Assembly: GCA_019843655.1 (NCBI GenBank)
Contig: JACDQD010000006.1
Coordinates: forward strand, 8,858,034-8,922,033
Origin: Lethocerus indicus
Taxonomy: Eukaryota > Arthropoda > Insecta > Hemiptera > Belostomatidae
Direction: 5' to 3'
Length of the DNA stretch: 64,000 nt
Part shown: positions 36,201 to 51,131 of the stretch, piece after piece
How the letters are laid out: each line of letters opens with the position of its first letter
Position numbering within the stretch: the first letter of the stretch is position 1
Made by a program: the position numbers and the translations under genes
The notes under the pieces: model-generated
What the model was told of the DNA's origin: nothing
Seen by the model: the letters and a program-made list of their open reading frames with translations, nothing else
The model's database searches: none

Positions 36201-39200
36201 AGTATCTTTTACCTGGCTTCTCTGAGAATATCGGCTGTTCGTTGGCTTTAATATTTCAATTTTTTTTATCCCAGTGGGGGTTACGAAAGAAGTTGTCCAG
36301 GACTTTATTTTAGTAAAGAGTTTTTGTATGCTGCCATCTTAATATCAATCTGGATTTAATATTTTACGGCAAATGTATATCCAAAACAATCTGTTAACAG
36401 TATACTGTAGTTTATTTATTTAATGGATATACCAGCTGTTTTCAATTCACGATCACATTTGAAAGAAAAGACGATTTACGATTGCTAAGAATGCAACCGA
36501 GACCAAACCCCTCGCTGGAGCCCTGTGTACGGGATGACCAGCAATGGGTCCTTGCAGCGCCCATTTGTCTGTCTATTTCGCCATAGAGATTGCATTTTAT
36601 TTGTGGTCTATACAGGAAAACAATTACCGACACCACCTGCTATAGGGAAGCAAGAAACCATCGAACTGATGAAATCCCCTGTTTAGTCCCAATCAATTGA
36701 GGTCCACCAGGTTTAAATTCAGATGGGGTTGCGCTATTGTAATGTTTAGTCAACTGTAGCAGGACCATTTCCGCATCAAGAAAATAAATTTAAATTTACG
36801 AGGCCCCCTTCTCTGCACTTGGGATAGAAGTGTTGCTGTGTTATTTGCCAGTGGCCATGACTATGCTGTAATATTCCGGTAGTAATTTCTCGTCCCTGCT
36901 CTCGAAGTAATGGGCCGCCACGCGTGTCTTGAGCGAGATAGGGGATATTGCAATCGTGGGATCACGGCTTCTTCCCTCGCATCAACCGCACTCTTCTGGA
37001 CTCGCTGTGGGAAAATCTTCACAGAGTAAAATCGTATCGATGCCTCCCTGCGCCCTTCCACCACTATTTTTTAACGAGTCCAGATCTAGGGCGTAGTAGT
37101 AAGAAAATATTCTTCTATCCCGGCCTTCTTTCCTGGGGCTTCCCTCGCGATTTAGGATAGGGGTCGGGTTTTTACCCCCTCTTATCTATTGTTGTAGCAC
37201 ATCTGTTTGGAATGAATGGGCGTGAACGCCCCCTCCGGGCCCAGACGACGAGAACCTTCCTTTTGTTGAGCCAACAATAGAATAGTAGAGCATTTTGTGC
37301 GGCCCGACCGAAAATATTGTTTCCCCCTCTTAAAGAGTTTCCTGAGTTTCATATATACGTGTATGTACTACAATATATGTAATTGGTGTTCCTGTTTATC
37401 CAGTTACATTATTGTCCCATAGGATATTGTAAGCCCTATAGTCCCAGTTGTAAGAGTCAATTTTCAAAAGGAAAAACGGAATTCAGAAAGAAATGGGGCC
37501 CATTTGCTAAACCACCCGGGTTAAGGTTGGTGCCCTACAGTCTATTATCTCCCTACAGTTTAATGGGGCGGTCATGCAATGCTTCGACCTCTCCTCGGGA
37601 GGAAATAGCGGCCTTTGCCTTTTCTTTAAGGTAGAAACAAATTTTTCAAGCTCAGTTTGAAAGAACATCCTCCTTATTTTTATATACGAATCTTAATTCG
37701 TTGTTTCTGTTTTTATTTAAAACATGTGTTAAAACATATGTTTTGCTGTACAATTAATAGAGAAAGGGCCTGCACGCGATTTAAATCGGTATGATCCGTT
37801 AGGGTAGGAGGGAGGCAATGTTCCGTTCTAAATTTGATATCGTGTTGGCCGATAGCCCCTTGAAGCGAGTGAATGTACTGCTTGGCGTAAAAGTAGTACT
37901 GCAAACGGGACTCTGAGCTAGCGATTTTTCCGTGTATTTTAGTTTCTTCAAAGGGCCCCTACCTTCCGAATGGGATTGAAAACCCTTTTGCGACGTTGCT
38001 CCGTTCCATGTTCCACTCGCATGTATAATAAGAGCTGGTGGTAGTTTTTGGAATCGCATTTTAAGAACTAAGTTTTGAACATTTCATGGGTCTTCTTCAG
38101 TGATTAGTATAATGTTAATGGATGTTTCATTATTTTCAACAAATATTAGGCAATTTAATTACGCGTGCTTGTTAATATTTAACAGTCAATACATTTTAAT
38201 TTCTTCACGTTGTAAATTAATTTCTTTTAGTAAAATATCGGATAGTAAAATATTGATGTAATTGTTCTAAAACAATTTTCATTTTGTCGAATTTTGGTGG
38301 GGTTATGTGGCGACATGAATATAGAACAGCCGGTAGGGTTGACGGTTTGGGAAAGACCCAAATGGAGTATGTTGCTCGAGGCAGAATAGCTTCGGGTGAA
38401 AACCTCCCCCGCTATGCTCATCACTCTCCTTTTGTTAGATCCGGTTTTATTCCCGGACCAATTGAATTCCCTTTCTCGTGGGATACATCGAGACATTGTT
38501 GTAAAACGCGCTTTGTTGTAACCGACCTTTAAATACATTAAATTTTCATATTTCTGGAAATTATTTCGCCTCATTGTTAGACCCCTTCTTATGTACGTAC
38601 AAGATATTAAAATATTATTACTTTATAAAATTTTATTGTCCGTTAAATTCACTGCGAACTTCTTAGAATTATCGCTCGTGCGGTGAAACACAGAGGAAGG
38701 CCGAATCACAGTTTTGACCGCAGGGTCTGATTGACGTGTTATTTTACTCTGGTAACACTCTTCTACACTTAATAATTGTATAATAGTTTTAAAAAAAAAC
38801 CATATTCGTGTGCGGAGTCTCGAGAAAGAATAACTGACATCTTTTATGCCATTCCGCGTTTACCTTTTTATCATATTTTTATAATGTGTTTGTTTAATTT
38901 AATATCGGAGTATCATAAAATCGAATATTTGACAGTATGTCTTAGGTAGATATTAAAAGAAAATATATTTATTAAATAAATAATTAGAAGCTTTTCGTCA
39001 TTATCCTTTTATTAAATTCATTAATAATTCCAACTTTTATTTGTTCTTTGTTGCGTAAAATTTCGTTTCTTGGGACCCGACTTGTGGTAAATATTGTGAG
39101 TACAAATTGCCTGTTTCTCATTCGGCTAATTGAAAGATCGTATGGGTCACATTCTTTTCTGATGTCCGCGCCTTAATTACTGTTCTCATTCTGTGTGGAT

Positions 39201-42200
39201 GTTCATCAGTTTTTCTTAGTTTATAACCAAGGAAAAGCTCGTTTTCTCATCCAGATATTCATAAATGTTATAATGCACAAGTTGGCATGTATGCAATACT
39301 GTGCGTGTAGGGAAATGTTCTGTAATTCAAAATAAAAAATTTGAATACTATATTGTCCCAATTTACTTTCCGATGGTCTCAATTTCTACTCGATGTCGAA
39401 GAATCCTTACACAGCTTTTTTAGAACTTATGAATATGTGAAAGTGAAATGTGTTGAATTATACTTTTGTACTAGTTTTCTTATATCCCATAAACTTGTAA
39501 CGCTTTCAGATTGTACTAATTATATTATCCTATCATCTAAGTAGGTTCTTCTTTCAGAAGCAATTTTCAGTCGGATAGGGATACCAAACAAATATTTCTA
39601 CATCTATTAAATGACAAGGTATATTTCTAATTTGATGAAGATCTTTCCTTTAAGAATCGAATTATTTCTTTCAGTTGTGAATGGATATATGTAATTATGT
39701 AATACGTTTGCTAATGGACACATCTTTCTTGGAGTGATATTTTTTCTCCGGTCTGCATCAAATTCTAGCTCATATCATCTGTACTAGTCGGTTGGAAACA
39801 TCGAGTTAATTGGTTCAAATAGGTTGTTTCGTGGTGTGGGGCTGTTCAAGAGAAATGGGGAATTCGTTCTGGGCCATAAATACAGTCCGTAAGTAATGGT
39901 TTTTGTAGGCCGGCGGGTTGGAGGGAGGGGGGTCACCCGAGTGTAGAAAGCCGCCCCCCGGTTTGGTGAAAGGCCAGGGAGGGGTCCCTCCCACGTTTCC
40001 TGTTGCCGACTGTCAAGGACGTTCCTAAAATTATTTCGGAGGAATGCCTTCCCAAGGAAAGCGCGGGTCGTAAAAGGAGGTCCGATAGACGGTAACAACC
40101 GTCCAGTCTGAGTCCACGGAAGACCCACCCGTGGAGCAATTGTCGACCAACAATTGGTTTGGGTTTTCGCCTACAGCCATTAGGAACACCCCGGACCAAT
40201 TCCTATCTTATTAGTATATTCAGATTGTGAATGTGAGTCCTTTAAAGCCTATTTTCGAAGGGTGGGGCCGATTCGTGTAGGAATACAGGTAGCAGGTATA
40301 GATAAATGTATTGTACTACTAGGTACTACTGCTATTTTCTGTACTTATTTAGGTACCAACAAAGGAGGCAGGACAACGGTTTTATGTACCTTTAGTCTAC
40401 AGATTTAGTAGACCCGCCATTGCTCTAATTTATAATTTCAATTGTATTAGTAATTATACAAGAAGCCCGTCATTCTCGTCCTGATAATGACTGACGACAA
40501 TAATATTTCTTTTAGTTGAATTATTTCTGTTAGTAAACCGATGTTTAACGACCAGAACCAGCAAAATTTACAATCCATCGATTGTATGGGATATAAGGTG
40601 TTTAAATTATTGTTCTGTAACAGAAGTTACGGGCAGCTATGTATTTTTATCTCCCGATGAAATTAGAATCGTGAGAAGGTTCCCGTATCTAAACGAGGTT
40701 ATGACGGCTTACGCCGGGTGACATGTGTCTGTCGGACATGCTTCGCCGAAGTCGATGTCGGATTCGACCTTGCTAAGTCAAGCTCCCGCGGGGTAATACA
40801 TTGTCTCTTGCTTTCACACCCGGCACTTGTTTGTTATCGTCCACCCTCCCCCCCATATGCTCTTTTAATGGTGAGCCAGCCGCAGGTTCCTTCCACTGGC
40901 GCTACTACTTTAGAACACCTTCGTAAACAACCCCGTGTCTTTACATACTGAGCGAATTTATAGAACGACAGAAATAGTGTAAGAAGTGCAGAGCATAGCT
41001 CAGATTATCCGTTCTCGGAATAAGCTGTATTTAAACTTAGAATTAATGAACTCCAATTAGAAGGATTTATATTAATAGAGTTAATTTAAGAATTTTACTA
41101 GCATTATAGTATCGTAAACTATTATTTTTAGCCTTATTATTTCCAGTCAGATTATACCAGAGTTGTCCCATTAAAGTGCCTCGGAGAAATGATTTCGCAG
41201 GTGTTCCCTGCGATAGTTATCTCCGGATCATAGGTTAATAACAATGGCACATCCTGGTATCGGTCCCTGCCGTCGAGCTACCGGCTCCATTAGGGTGATC
41301 GTAGCCGCGCTGATAACCGCCACAGTTCAATAAACTGAATTTACTGTCGGGGTTCGCGCGTTAAATTGGCTCCCTAGGTAACAATTGGGAAACGATTTTG
41401 TTTTGTTTCCGAATCGTCGGGTTTTTTATTTTATTTTTCCTTTCGCTCACCCTATCGATCCTCTTTTTATATGTTCGGCTGACTTCTGATCAGCCGAGGT
41501 CTTTTGACATTGTCTTCTAACATTTTTCAAAGAAGGGCACAATTTTTCATTTAATTTGGTGACATGGATTAAAATATTGGTATGGTAGGTAAATTATGCG
41601 TGTAAAAATATTCAGGCGTACTGTAAATATTATTTACTGTTCGATTTATGAATAATCAATTTTTTTTTTAAAATATAGCCTCGCTAGCTTCAAATTATTA
41701 TTTAACTTTATGAGAAATAAAAAATTGCCTAAGGTTCAAACGTTTTGTGCTTCACAGAATAACGCTTGTAGAATTAATAACTGGTTTAAATATGTATACA
41801 TTATACACATTAGTTAGCACGGTTATATTATTTGCGTTATATTATTCTGATATAAAGGGTGTAAATCGGTTGGTTGGAACCTAACATCATTTTTCGGGCC
41901 TTCGTCAGGTCTGAGGTACATAACTCGTTTATTCCCCTAATCTTCGTCTTGAAAAGCTTTAAATCGTTTTCGCCCCCATTCGCAGCCGTTCCTGCCTCTA
42001 GAGAATTTTTTGTCGGCCATTGAAAACGGATAATGCAATATGTAAGTTGGGCCGGGCGTTGATGAGGCCCAGCCTTCCTTACCCCAGAAAATCCCCAAGG
42101 GCGAGATTTTCACCTATCGATCCTGGCCGGAGCGTGGGCAAAGTTTCAGATCCCTCAGCTCTCGGGGCCTCCTCTTTTCGTTCAGCAATTTCAATTCTAC

Positions 42201-43164
42201 AGACCCGGCATTTGGGGGAAATAAAAAATTTTGTACATTCTAATTACGGTAGTTGAAATATTAACTTATTTATGTACACTAATGTATAGAAAATCGCTTA
42301 CCATTTACATGGTAATTATTCAGCAATAAAATTATCTTTTGGTGTAAGGCAGGTTTGGATGCATCGTTAAGTGTAAAGGCAGCCTAGGTATTTATTCCTT
42401 GGGTCGAGCAGGTATAATTTGTAGCTGGGAATCTGCACTTAAGTCTCATCTGTCGTTGATAAAATGATATAAACTTCCATTAGATACCCACTAGACGCAG
42501 GTGGTCGAACATTTAGAGCCCTTCGCAGTTACGAACCGGGCAACGCCAGAATCCTTTGTTCAGTTATTCGTGATATATTCGTGATAATAATTTTTTTTTT
42601 GGATAGTTCTGATTCTGTTATTCATATTGCAGCCACACAAACTAATTATGCAACTAAGTTAGTTCTTTTGGATCACCATAGGTGCTCCGTGCCAAGAATT
42701 AATTCACATATATAAAGAGAGTAGAGGAACTTTTCTACATCGCGAGGAAACTAGAAAATGATGATGGCCCCACTCGATTTACTGCTTAGTGGAATTTCGT
42801 ACTGAGATAAAAAGCCTTCGTTAGTGCGTTCTTTTGAATTGTGTCTGAAAGAAATGAGTTCTAATTTTCCGGCTGGGATTCTCCTCCTCCCATTTTTGCT
42901 TTGTTAATTACTTAATCGATGTCCACAGTAAACTCTTCTCTTGCGGGTTTATTTTGTACAAATCTTAAAACCCCGTTAATGTAAACGTGAGTGGAAGTTT
43001 ATTTTCAGGCGTTTTTCTAGCTTCATTTGCGTTTTAATGCCCTTTTAATGTTTCGTTTAATAATCCAGTTAATTTCAGTACTCCGTCGGTGTTGTAGGTA
43101 ATGATAGAAGAAACACGTTAGGTCAAAAACCTCTTCTACGATTAAATTGAATAAGCCCGGAAAT

Positions 43165-43450
43165 GTTAATATTTAGCTAACAGCTAGATAATACCACTAC
43201 ACATATCAACCAGAGGACCTGAGTTCGAATCCTGTCGAAGTATATGTTTTCTCTGCATGTATATGATCGGAAAAAGGAGGAACATTTTGTCTCCATGAGA
43301 TAGTTCACATCTGATGAGAGGGAAAACACACTGATTAGACGGTCGGTATCGATTCTCTGTCCTGGTTGAAAACGCTCCACGCCCCACAAGTAGTTTCATC
43401 GGAATCTAACCGGCTAAACAACTCGATTAGCCACCGCAAAAAAAATAATG
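43165..43450 (+). mobile_element. Candidate tRNA-derived SINE
   Basis: A degenerate tRNA-like head starts at TAGCTAACAGC (43,174) and has a perfect B-box GTTCGAATC at 43,223-43,231. A body of about 200 bases follows, ending in an A-rich tail CAAAAAAAATAATG at about 43,437. This head-body-tail layout is that of a SINE. The A-box is imperfect and the tRNA does not fold well, so it is not a functional tRNA. The boundaries are estimates. Confidence 0.45.
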
Positions 43451-46400
43451 AAATATTTTATTATTCAAATAAAAATTACTTTGTTTTTAATGTACTAAAC
43501 GCAAACATTTTTTTATAACCTTTTTACATGTGATCTACTTAATACTACAATTATATACTAACATTGGTGGCTTATACTATTTAATGATAAATAGTATTTA
43601 ATTTAAATGTGTAAAGTGTGGTCAGGAATGTGGCAGGATTTAATTGGAGCAGTGAAAGTTTTAGCAGAGTAAGTTTATGAATGTTAGGAGAACCCGATTC
43701 CTTAAGTTCACTAATCCGTTGGATTTTTTAATAAATTCTTACTTATTGGACACTTGCAGGTTAAATGAAGTATAGTGATCTCGATCTAAATAGGATTTGA
43801 TAGTTTTGTGTGCACAGAAAAGATGATTGTATATACCTTGTTATTAATTCTTGTAACTTATCGTTTAGCGATTGTTCCGTTCTTTCTGGATTATTTACCT
43901 ATTATTACCTATTTCTCCAGTAATTATTTATTTCTCCAAACCGGGACCGAATAGGTCCCATTGGGAACAACTCCGCATTCCCGAAGTTGAAATTTCGCGA
44001 TGTATTTTACGACGTATTTCTTAAATCTCGGGAACCCTCATAAACAAGCCATGTTTACAAATAGTCGGCAAACTGTGTATTTCGTTTCAGTTTATTTTCA
44101 TTTACGTAGAAGGCGTAAATTTAAGATTTGTATATTTGCACAGAAAGGCAATTATCGTTTATCATTGCGAGTTTAATCTGGGATTTTTTGTTCTTGTAAA
44201 TGCTTTGATAAAATTGACCACAGCGGAACAAGTTTAACTTGGTTGTTTAAAATTTTTCCATGTTCAGAGAAGAGTTCTTGCCATCGGTACTCTTCCGTTA
44301 GTAAAGTAGGCAGGTGATTACGTTGTCCGTTTGCGAGTTCAGTTCTCTCATTGAATATACCCTTACCTTACCTGAATGACCCTAAATAATTGGGATCTAC
44401 AGTGGAGCTTGGAAAATTATTACAGAATATTGCTGTTCAGATTATAATTGTTCGTGTTTTAATATATTGCAGAACCAATAGTGCCTCATTTTACTTTTAT
44501 TATTGACGTAATTGCTAGTCGATCGCGATTTAACGTGTATAAAACCTACAACGGTGGCCACGCGTTGGCAAGGCATTATCTCCGGGACGGAATATAAAAG
44601 GCTACTAATTTTAAACGGTTATGACCTTCTGTTCCTTTGTCGCTGGGTTATATCTACGAGTAAAGGTTGTTGGATATAAGTCCTTGTCTGACGGTAAGCG
44701 GTCTACTGGCCGCCGGCTGGCCTTCCCCGCTCTTAGGAGTTCCATATTGATTTCTAAATTACACTGTCGGGACTATTGTTGGAATATCCCAAAAATACTT
44801 TCTTTAACTGACTTCTTTTACCGAAAGGAATTGTCTAGATGTGTGGAAACTTTTTTTTTTATACAATAACGATTTTATATCTGCCGTTCTTACGAGTGTT
44901 ATTCTTTAAATTGTAGTTTTGATGTATCTAGTAAAGTTTATTCACTTGCGAGAGTTCACATTTCAGTGAGTTAGTACATTAACATAGTGCCTTGAGAAAA
45001 AGGCACTGAAGAAAAGTGCTATTCTTCAAATCATGGCCGAGAGATGGTCCAGAAAGGCCCAGGGAGCTACACATTATGTTTTTCTTAATTCTTCCTTTTA
45101 GATTTCCCTTAACAGAGAAAACATGAGTCGAATGGGAGAGTGGATGAACGCGATCGTTGTAACACAGGAATAACTAATAAAGAGCGCTCTGGGACGGCGG
45201 TTTTGTCGGTTGGAAAGAGTGGAGGCAACCCGAGCCATGCGGGCCCCCATTTTTTATCCTCTTTTATCGCGGTCGGATCGGGAGCACGAAGTGACTACCG
45301 GCCCGGGGAGAGACAGCCGGCGAAACACCTTTGGGACCTTGTTAAGTATGTCGGGAGGAGGACCAGTGTCCCGCCCGTACCCTCGCTCTTATCCTTGCTC
45401 CAGCTACCAGTTCAGAAGCGAACAACACCGAATAGGCTTCTTGGAATAGCCCGCCTTCACCTAAATCTGAAGATTCGAACGAAATTGGTTTATGGAAAGG
45501 CTTCACCTAAAGCGGAATAAATTCGATAAATGATTCAGCGGACTTGTTTAATTACTTTCTTTTAAATCTGCAGTGGGTGGCTGCAAGTAAACCTGTGTTG
45601 TATTAATTATGTGTTCAAATTTTGCAAAGTAGCTTGTTGGAACAGTCTGTTAGTTGTCGGACAGATATATTGGAACTCTGAAACGGTAGAGTGTACGACC
45701 GGATGCACCAGTTTGGCTGTCCCAGCGCATTATCGACAGTTCACTTGTGAAGGTGTACTGCTGAGAGGGGCCCTCCCAGTTGTTTCCCCCGGCCCCACTC
45801 TGAACTGGTCCTCCTGACCTCTCGGTTCACACAGGGTCCACACGACGCTACACAGACATGCCCCGCTACGACAAAAAAACTCTTCCCGGCCTGTAATTTA
45901 CCTTCTGCCTACCTGAACTGGTTTTAAAACCGTTTTTTTTCATCCCTGAATAGGGTTCTCCCTTCAACCGGAGATATAAATAGTATCGCTATGTTTTCTT
46001 ATCGGGTCTTTTAGATTAGACTTAATGGAGTTGGTAGCTGCAGTGCAGATGTAATTGAATGAGTATGGTCGGACAAATGTTACTGCAAGAAATATTCTTC
46101 ACTGTAATACACGGGAAATTGTCCTTCATTACTTTGGAAGGACATCGTTACTTTTGTTTTTCTACGACCTTATTTCTTGTTGAATATAAAATGTTTTATT
46201 AAATTGTTTATCGATTTGTAACCAGACATTCGAGAGGATCATCCGATCCTAGCAATAGACAGTTTTGCCGTCAGAAGTATGTATTGTAGCGAGGCGCGTT
46301 AAAGGAATCTCCTTGGGTATACAGTCAAAAGGAAATGCCTGGTCCCTACAAATTTAGGATATATACGATATGGTGTTAAATAAAAGGCTGCGTCCGAGGC

Positions 46401-49400
46401 TTATGGAAAAGATTAATATCCATAGCTGTCCATAGATATACCGTCCCTCTAATCATTATATCTTTTGTATGGTATTGAGAAAAGAGTGGTTTGTATGAAC
46501 TATTTGTCTGAAGCCGCTGCTTCTATCTTTCGTATAATTTTCTGTGTCAGCGAAACCATGAGTCAGTGGAATTTCCGTTATGCAGAACATTAAAAAATAA
46601 AGAACGCTGTAACCTAGACCAGTCATGACAAGATTGTGACTAGACACAGAACAAATATTTCACGTATACTATGTGCTAGATTGGTAGAGCTGATGGTTAT
46701 TGGCTATAGTTTTGTAGTTATTTGGATAATACGTTCGATGTCGTTATTCTGAATATCTTACTCATTACTATTTTGGCTCCAACTGGCTGGTGTGTTAATT
46801 GCATACTGGGATTTTATCTGTACGTCCATTTTCGAGCTGGAAAGTCCGTGGGTCGCGCTTCCTCCCCGACACGATAAGTGTGTACGGCGATGGCGGAGTG
46901 TGGGTGAACGCTTAAGAGAGCGCTTTGAACACTTGTTTTCAATAACTATTTCGAGCGTTGGATAGGCGTGTGGGCATGACAGGGAAGGAGAGGAGTGTGA
47001 GGGGACACGAGGAGAGAAATTTAAACAGAGAGAGGGAAAAAAAAATTAGAAACCATATGTTGGTGTGGTGGGCCGCCTCCTGGGGCGTTATCGCACCAGT
47101 CTGCTACTCATCTCTTCTGTATTATTCGGCAGTAAGTGCCTCTCAACAAACTTCCCCACTTCAATATTTTGGATCCTCTGACATCGTTTGTCGCCACAGA
47201 CGCCGTACCATGTCCCCGGTGTTATATTCCAGTCTAATTTAAAAAACAGCCTGCATCCAGGCATTTTGTGTATGGATCATGGCATGATTTAATTATTGGT
47301 TGTAAATTAGGATTTTTTTATTTCATTTCGCTTATTTTGTCCTCAGTAAAATTAGCCCTTTGTTCTCATATTTTCTCTCCATCGTCAGTAGCAGTACGAC
47401 ACTTCGATGCATTTACGCATATCGGTTCTAAATGAATGATCTGTCAGCACTTGTGATCTTGTGGTGAGCACACGAGCACACGAAATTCGAATGGGGATGT
47501 GTGTATGTTAAGCTAAGTGAAACTTAGGAACTGTAATCTAGGTTGGACCCCATATTTGATAGCGCTTGGATACTACAGGTGGTATCATGCTTTCTTTTTA
47601 TAGTCCAGTATTTGTGGGGATAACGCTTGAGAATGTTTGATTCGTGCTGAAAGCGTCTTTAAATTGATCGAGGGGGTTTCGAGACCGGGCATGATACGAC
47701 TGACTGTGGTTCCGACCTCTTGAGCTTCGGGCCGATGATTCACCAGCGCCCGTGGAATTAATATCTGTTGTTTCCAGCTAGTTCACGTTGGCAAGCCGCA
47801 GAAAATAGTCCTTCCTCTTTAAATAGTATTCCCAACATCTGATAGTTTTAAATTTAGATTAGAGTTGGCAACGTTTTGAGTCCTGTATGTAAATTTGTGT
47901 CAAACGCGTAATCCCTTCGTTGACGTTATATTTCTTTTTTTTTCTCCTGACCCAGATTGACCTTGTTGAGTAATTCGCTGTAGTTGGTGGCATTAGGTAT
48001 TCCTAACTGGGAGGATAAATTTATATGCCCTTATCATCGTACTAGTTTTACTGCGTATTTTCCTGTTAGAATGAAATATATATTCCATGTTATTGGCATT
48101 ATTTCAGTATTCTGATTTAATTTATGAGATTAACTGATCAATACTTTTCCATATTCTTCATCTTCTGAGTGGTGTTACGACTCTCTAATCAACGGTTTTA
48201 TGAACCTGTTATTTTTGCCAGGTGTTCTGTCGTAAGTGGGTGGTGCACGATTGAAGGAATGAGCCGACAGGAAACGTGGCCCTTAGTGGGTTCGTTACCC
48301 TTGTTGGATCTGGTCCGCCTAAACTGTTAATTGATTTAAGTGAGAAGTGCCATTAGGCTATGGCCACATGAAGCTCCGCCTCGGGCTCCCGTCGGGCGTT
48401 AACAGCTGTCTGCCTTTCTCTCCTTGTTGGGGCGGCGGTGGGAGGAGGAAGGGTTCTCTGTGTACCGCGTTGTGGTACAGTTACTTTATACGCCCGTCTT
48501 CAAACGGTCAGGCAATAAACAAACGGAGCCCCTTTCTCAAGTGCCCTTACACCGAGTTGGATCATAGTTCATCGTAATCTTATGTTTGAGCAAACATTTT
48601 GAGAAGGCGGCTATTGGAAGTCACGCTATAATAATATATCACGGCACGCCTATTACTTTTAACTTGAATGTTTTCAACCGCCCCTTTGAATATTGCGGCT
48701 TGTGTGTTAGCGGTACCTCCAATATTAAGCGTCCCGTTTTATATTGCGGCCTTTTACCATTGAAGTTATTTGACGACATGAACCAAAAAATGGGAGGCGA
48801 CTAATTTACTGTTTCTGCAACCAGATGAATAGTTGGTTTTGTTGGTGTTGTGTTGATAAATGATTATGTTTTTACATTAATGTACCTAATTACATTTTAA
48901 AGTATTAGATGCTACGTTTAATATGCTTTTAAAGTAGTTATTCACAAGGCAATAGTTGTATGTAAGAATGTGTAAATAGAATTATCCACAGGAGTTGATC
49001 TCGAGTTCATATTAAATTACATTTATTCATTTTCAAATGTAATACCCTATATTGACGATACTATGATAATGCAGTGTATGTTGGGACTTACTATTATCAT
49101 AGTGAGTAGTTTTGATGCTAGCCCGGCGTTTATAAGCCATAGTAAGAGGGAATGGAGTTCACGGCACGCTATACTGCCGCACCTGTATTCCCCCTTTAAT
49201 GTTTCCCTGCCATGCAACCCCCTATATATAATAACACCCAGTTATATCTGCTGTTAACAGAGTGGCTGGCTGCGAAGAGGAGGGCCGGCTGGCGCCCCCC
49301 GTTCAAATACTGATAAGACCAACAGGGTCGGTTAACACTTTCTGTACATGCTGTTAGCTTCACGTATGACGCCGATCATTGGATAGTTTTAATAGCTAAT

Positions 49401-49556
49401 ATTCTGTCTATCGTTTAATTAGCGCCCATATTTAAGCGTAAATTATAACTACCGTTGAGACACGCGACTGTAATTATGTATAGTTCCTTTTACAGTTGAT
49501 TATGTAGGGTATGTTATGAATAAATAGGTTTGGAGATTCGATTCAATAGATTTAAA

Positions 49557-49581
49557 TTCTGGTTCTTTCGATGAACCAGAA
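49557..49581. repeat. Small perfect hairpin, 9-bp arms
   Basis: TTCTGGTTC and GAACCAGAA flank a 7-base loop. This is a minor intronic palindrome with no inferred role. Confidence 0.7.
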
Positions 49582-49654
49582 AAAGTTCAAGAATTAAGCA
49601 ATAATTAAGTGCAATTTTCATAAAAAACAAACGTCGAACATGGATGTGGATCAT

Positions 49655-49720
49655 GCCGAGCGTAGTTTAGTTGGCGAGGGGCACCCCTGCGTGCAATTTG
49701 ATGGCTTGGGATCGATAGCC
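49655..49720 (+). mobile_element. tRNA-like SINE head fragment
   Basis: TAGTTTAGTTGG at 49,663-49,674 fits the Pol III A-box pattern exactly, and GATCGATAGCC at 49,710 is a near B-box at normal spacing. No clear tail was found, so it is a decayed fragment at best. Confidence 0.35.
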
Positions 49721-49886
49721 CTTTATTTCATCAATTACAAATCTCAAGTAGGATAGGAGTCTATTTCAATTAAATTCCTCGTTCGATTTTGGCTATATCT
49801 CTAAAGTTTGATCGGCTATAATATTATTTTCTACATTTGTAGTTAACTTAATACTTTGTGAGTTAAGGATAACTTTTCTTAGAGGA

Positions 49887-49904
49887 AACTGGAAGTTTCC
49901 AGTT
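49887..49904. repeat. Small perfect palindrome, 8-bp arms
   Basis: AACTGGAA and TTCCAGTT are separated by GT. This is a minor intronic structure. Confidence 0.7.
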
Positions 49905-51044
49905 GCAATCGATTTCCCGAAGTTTAGGGCTACGTACTTTACCAAATGCGCCCTTTTGACCAAAAGAAAACTGGCTCTCGCTTATCGATCCTCTCCGGTA
50001 ATAGACAGACAGGGAACGGTACAATAATTCATGGTCCTTTCCCCGCGGCCTGCCCCGGAATTGCAGTTGGGCTAGTTCAGAAGCTTTAGGGATACAAGCT
50101 AAATTTCCGTGGGCATTCTGTAGGCCGTAAAAACTCGGGACGGCAGAGCTGTTATCGTGAGTATAACTGACGTGTGCCCCCCTCCCCCTACCCCGGGGCT
50201 CCGCCTCCAGTCACCGGTGATGAATGATGACCCGAGACGGCTACACCCTCTGTGGGGTATTTCATATTTCACTCCTCTTTGCTGCATAACCGAATTGGGG
50301 ACGTATAATTCTCCACCACGATCTAGTAACTTGTATTGTACTTTCGGCAAAATTATTACTTTCACGTGACGTAGTCATGAAAAAACAAGCGAACAAGTGC
50401 GAAGAGGCTGAGTTAATTTCATTACTTACAAGTTGTATTTTGTAGTCCTTGTTGAGCTAAACAAGTCCGTAAGTGTCATGGAAGAAATCACCTTGTCAGA
50501 TATTTCCCAAATCGTAGTGTTTTCTGTACCCCTGGGTTAGGTTTCCTCGTCCTGGCTATCGATGCTTTACATTAACAATTTAAACTGACATAGCTTGAAC
50601 TAAAATACGGTTTCCTCTTCACGATAGGTCATCTGCAAATTAGTTTTACCAAACCGGAATTACAAATATACAATATGGATGATAGAGGGTTATGTATCCA
50701 AAAAAAGAAATCCGGTTTACAACGAATTTATTTCTCGATCTATGAGTGCAATAATGCAGATGCTTCTGTGAACAGATCATCTCATGATAACTGAGTCATC
50801 GAGCGCCTTCAGCCGCACCCATCATTTACCGATCTGTGACTTTCCTGAATGATGTTATATAAAGGAGTTGAAGAAGATGTAGAATAGTAGTAGAATACGG
50901 CGTACCTATAACACTAGTTCATGTTCTGAAAGTGTTGGTGACCAGTTTTGGTCAGTAGATAATGGAATTGAGTGATGAAAAACTAGAATCATGTATAAAA
51001 TTTATAAATAGAATGGCTGAAGTCCGGAAGATAACCGGGAGTGC

Positions 51045-51131
51045 AGAGAGAGAGGGAGAGATAGAGAGAGAAGTGGAAGACTTGTTGCCAAGCGGGTTGA
51101 AGGAGGAAGGGAAGAGAAGGGAAGGGAAGGG
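51045..51131. repeat. GA-rich (polypurine) tract
   Basis: GA-type and GGGAA-type repeats, interrupted near 51,080-51,099. The polypurine strand is the CSNK1G sense strand. Confidence 0.8.

Noticed and set aside
43174..43240. A functional tRNA gene
   Set aside because: The B-box is perfect but the A-box and acceptor stem are degenerate, and the sequence continues into a body with an A-rich tail. A SINE explains it better.
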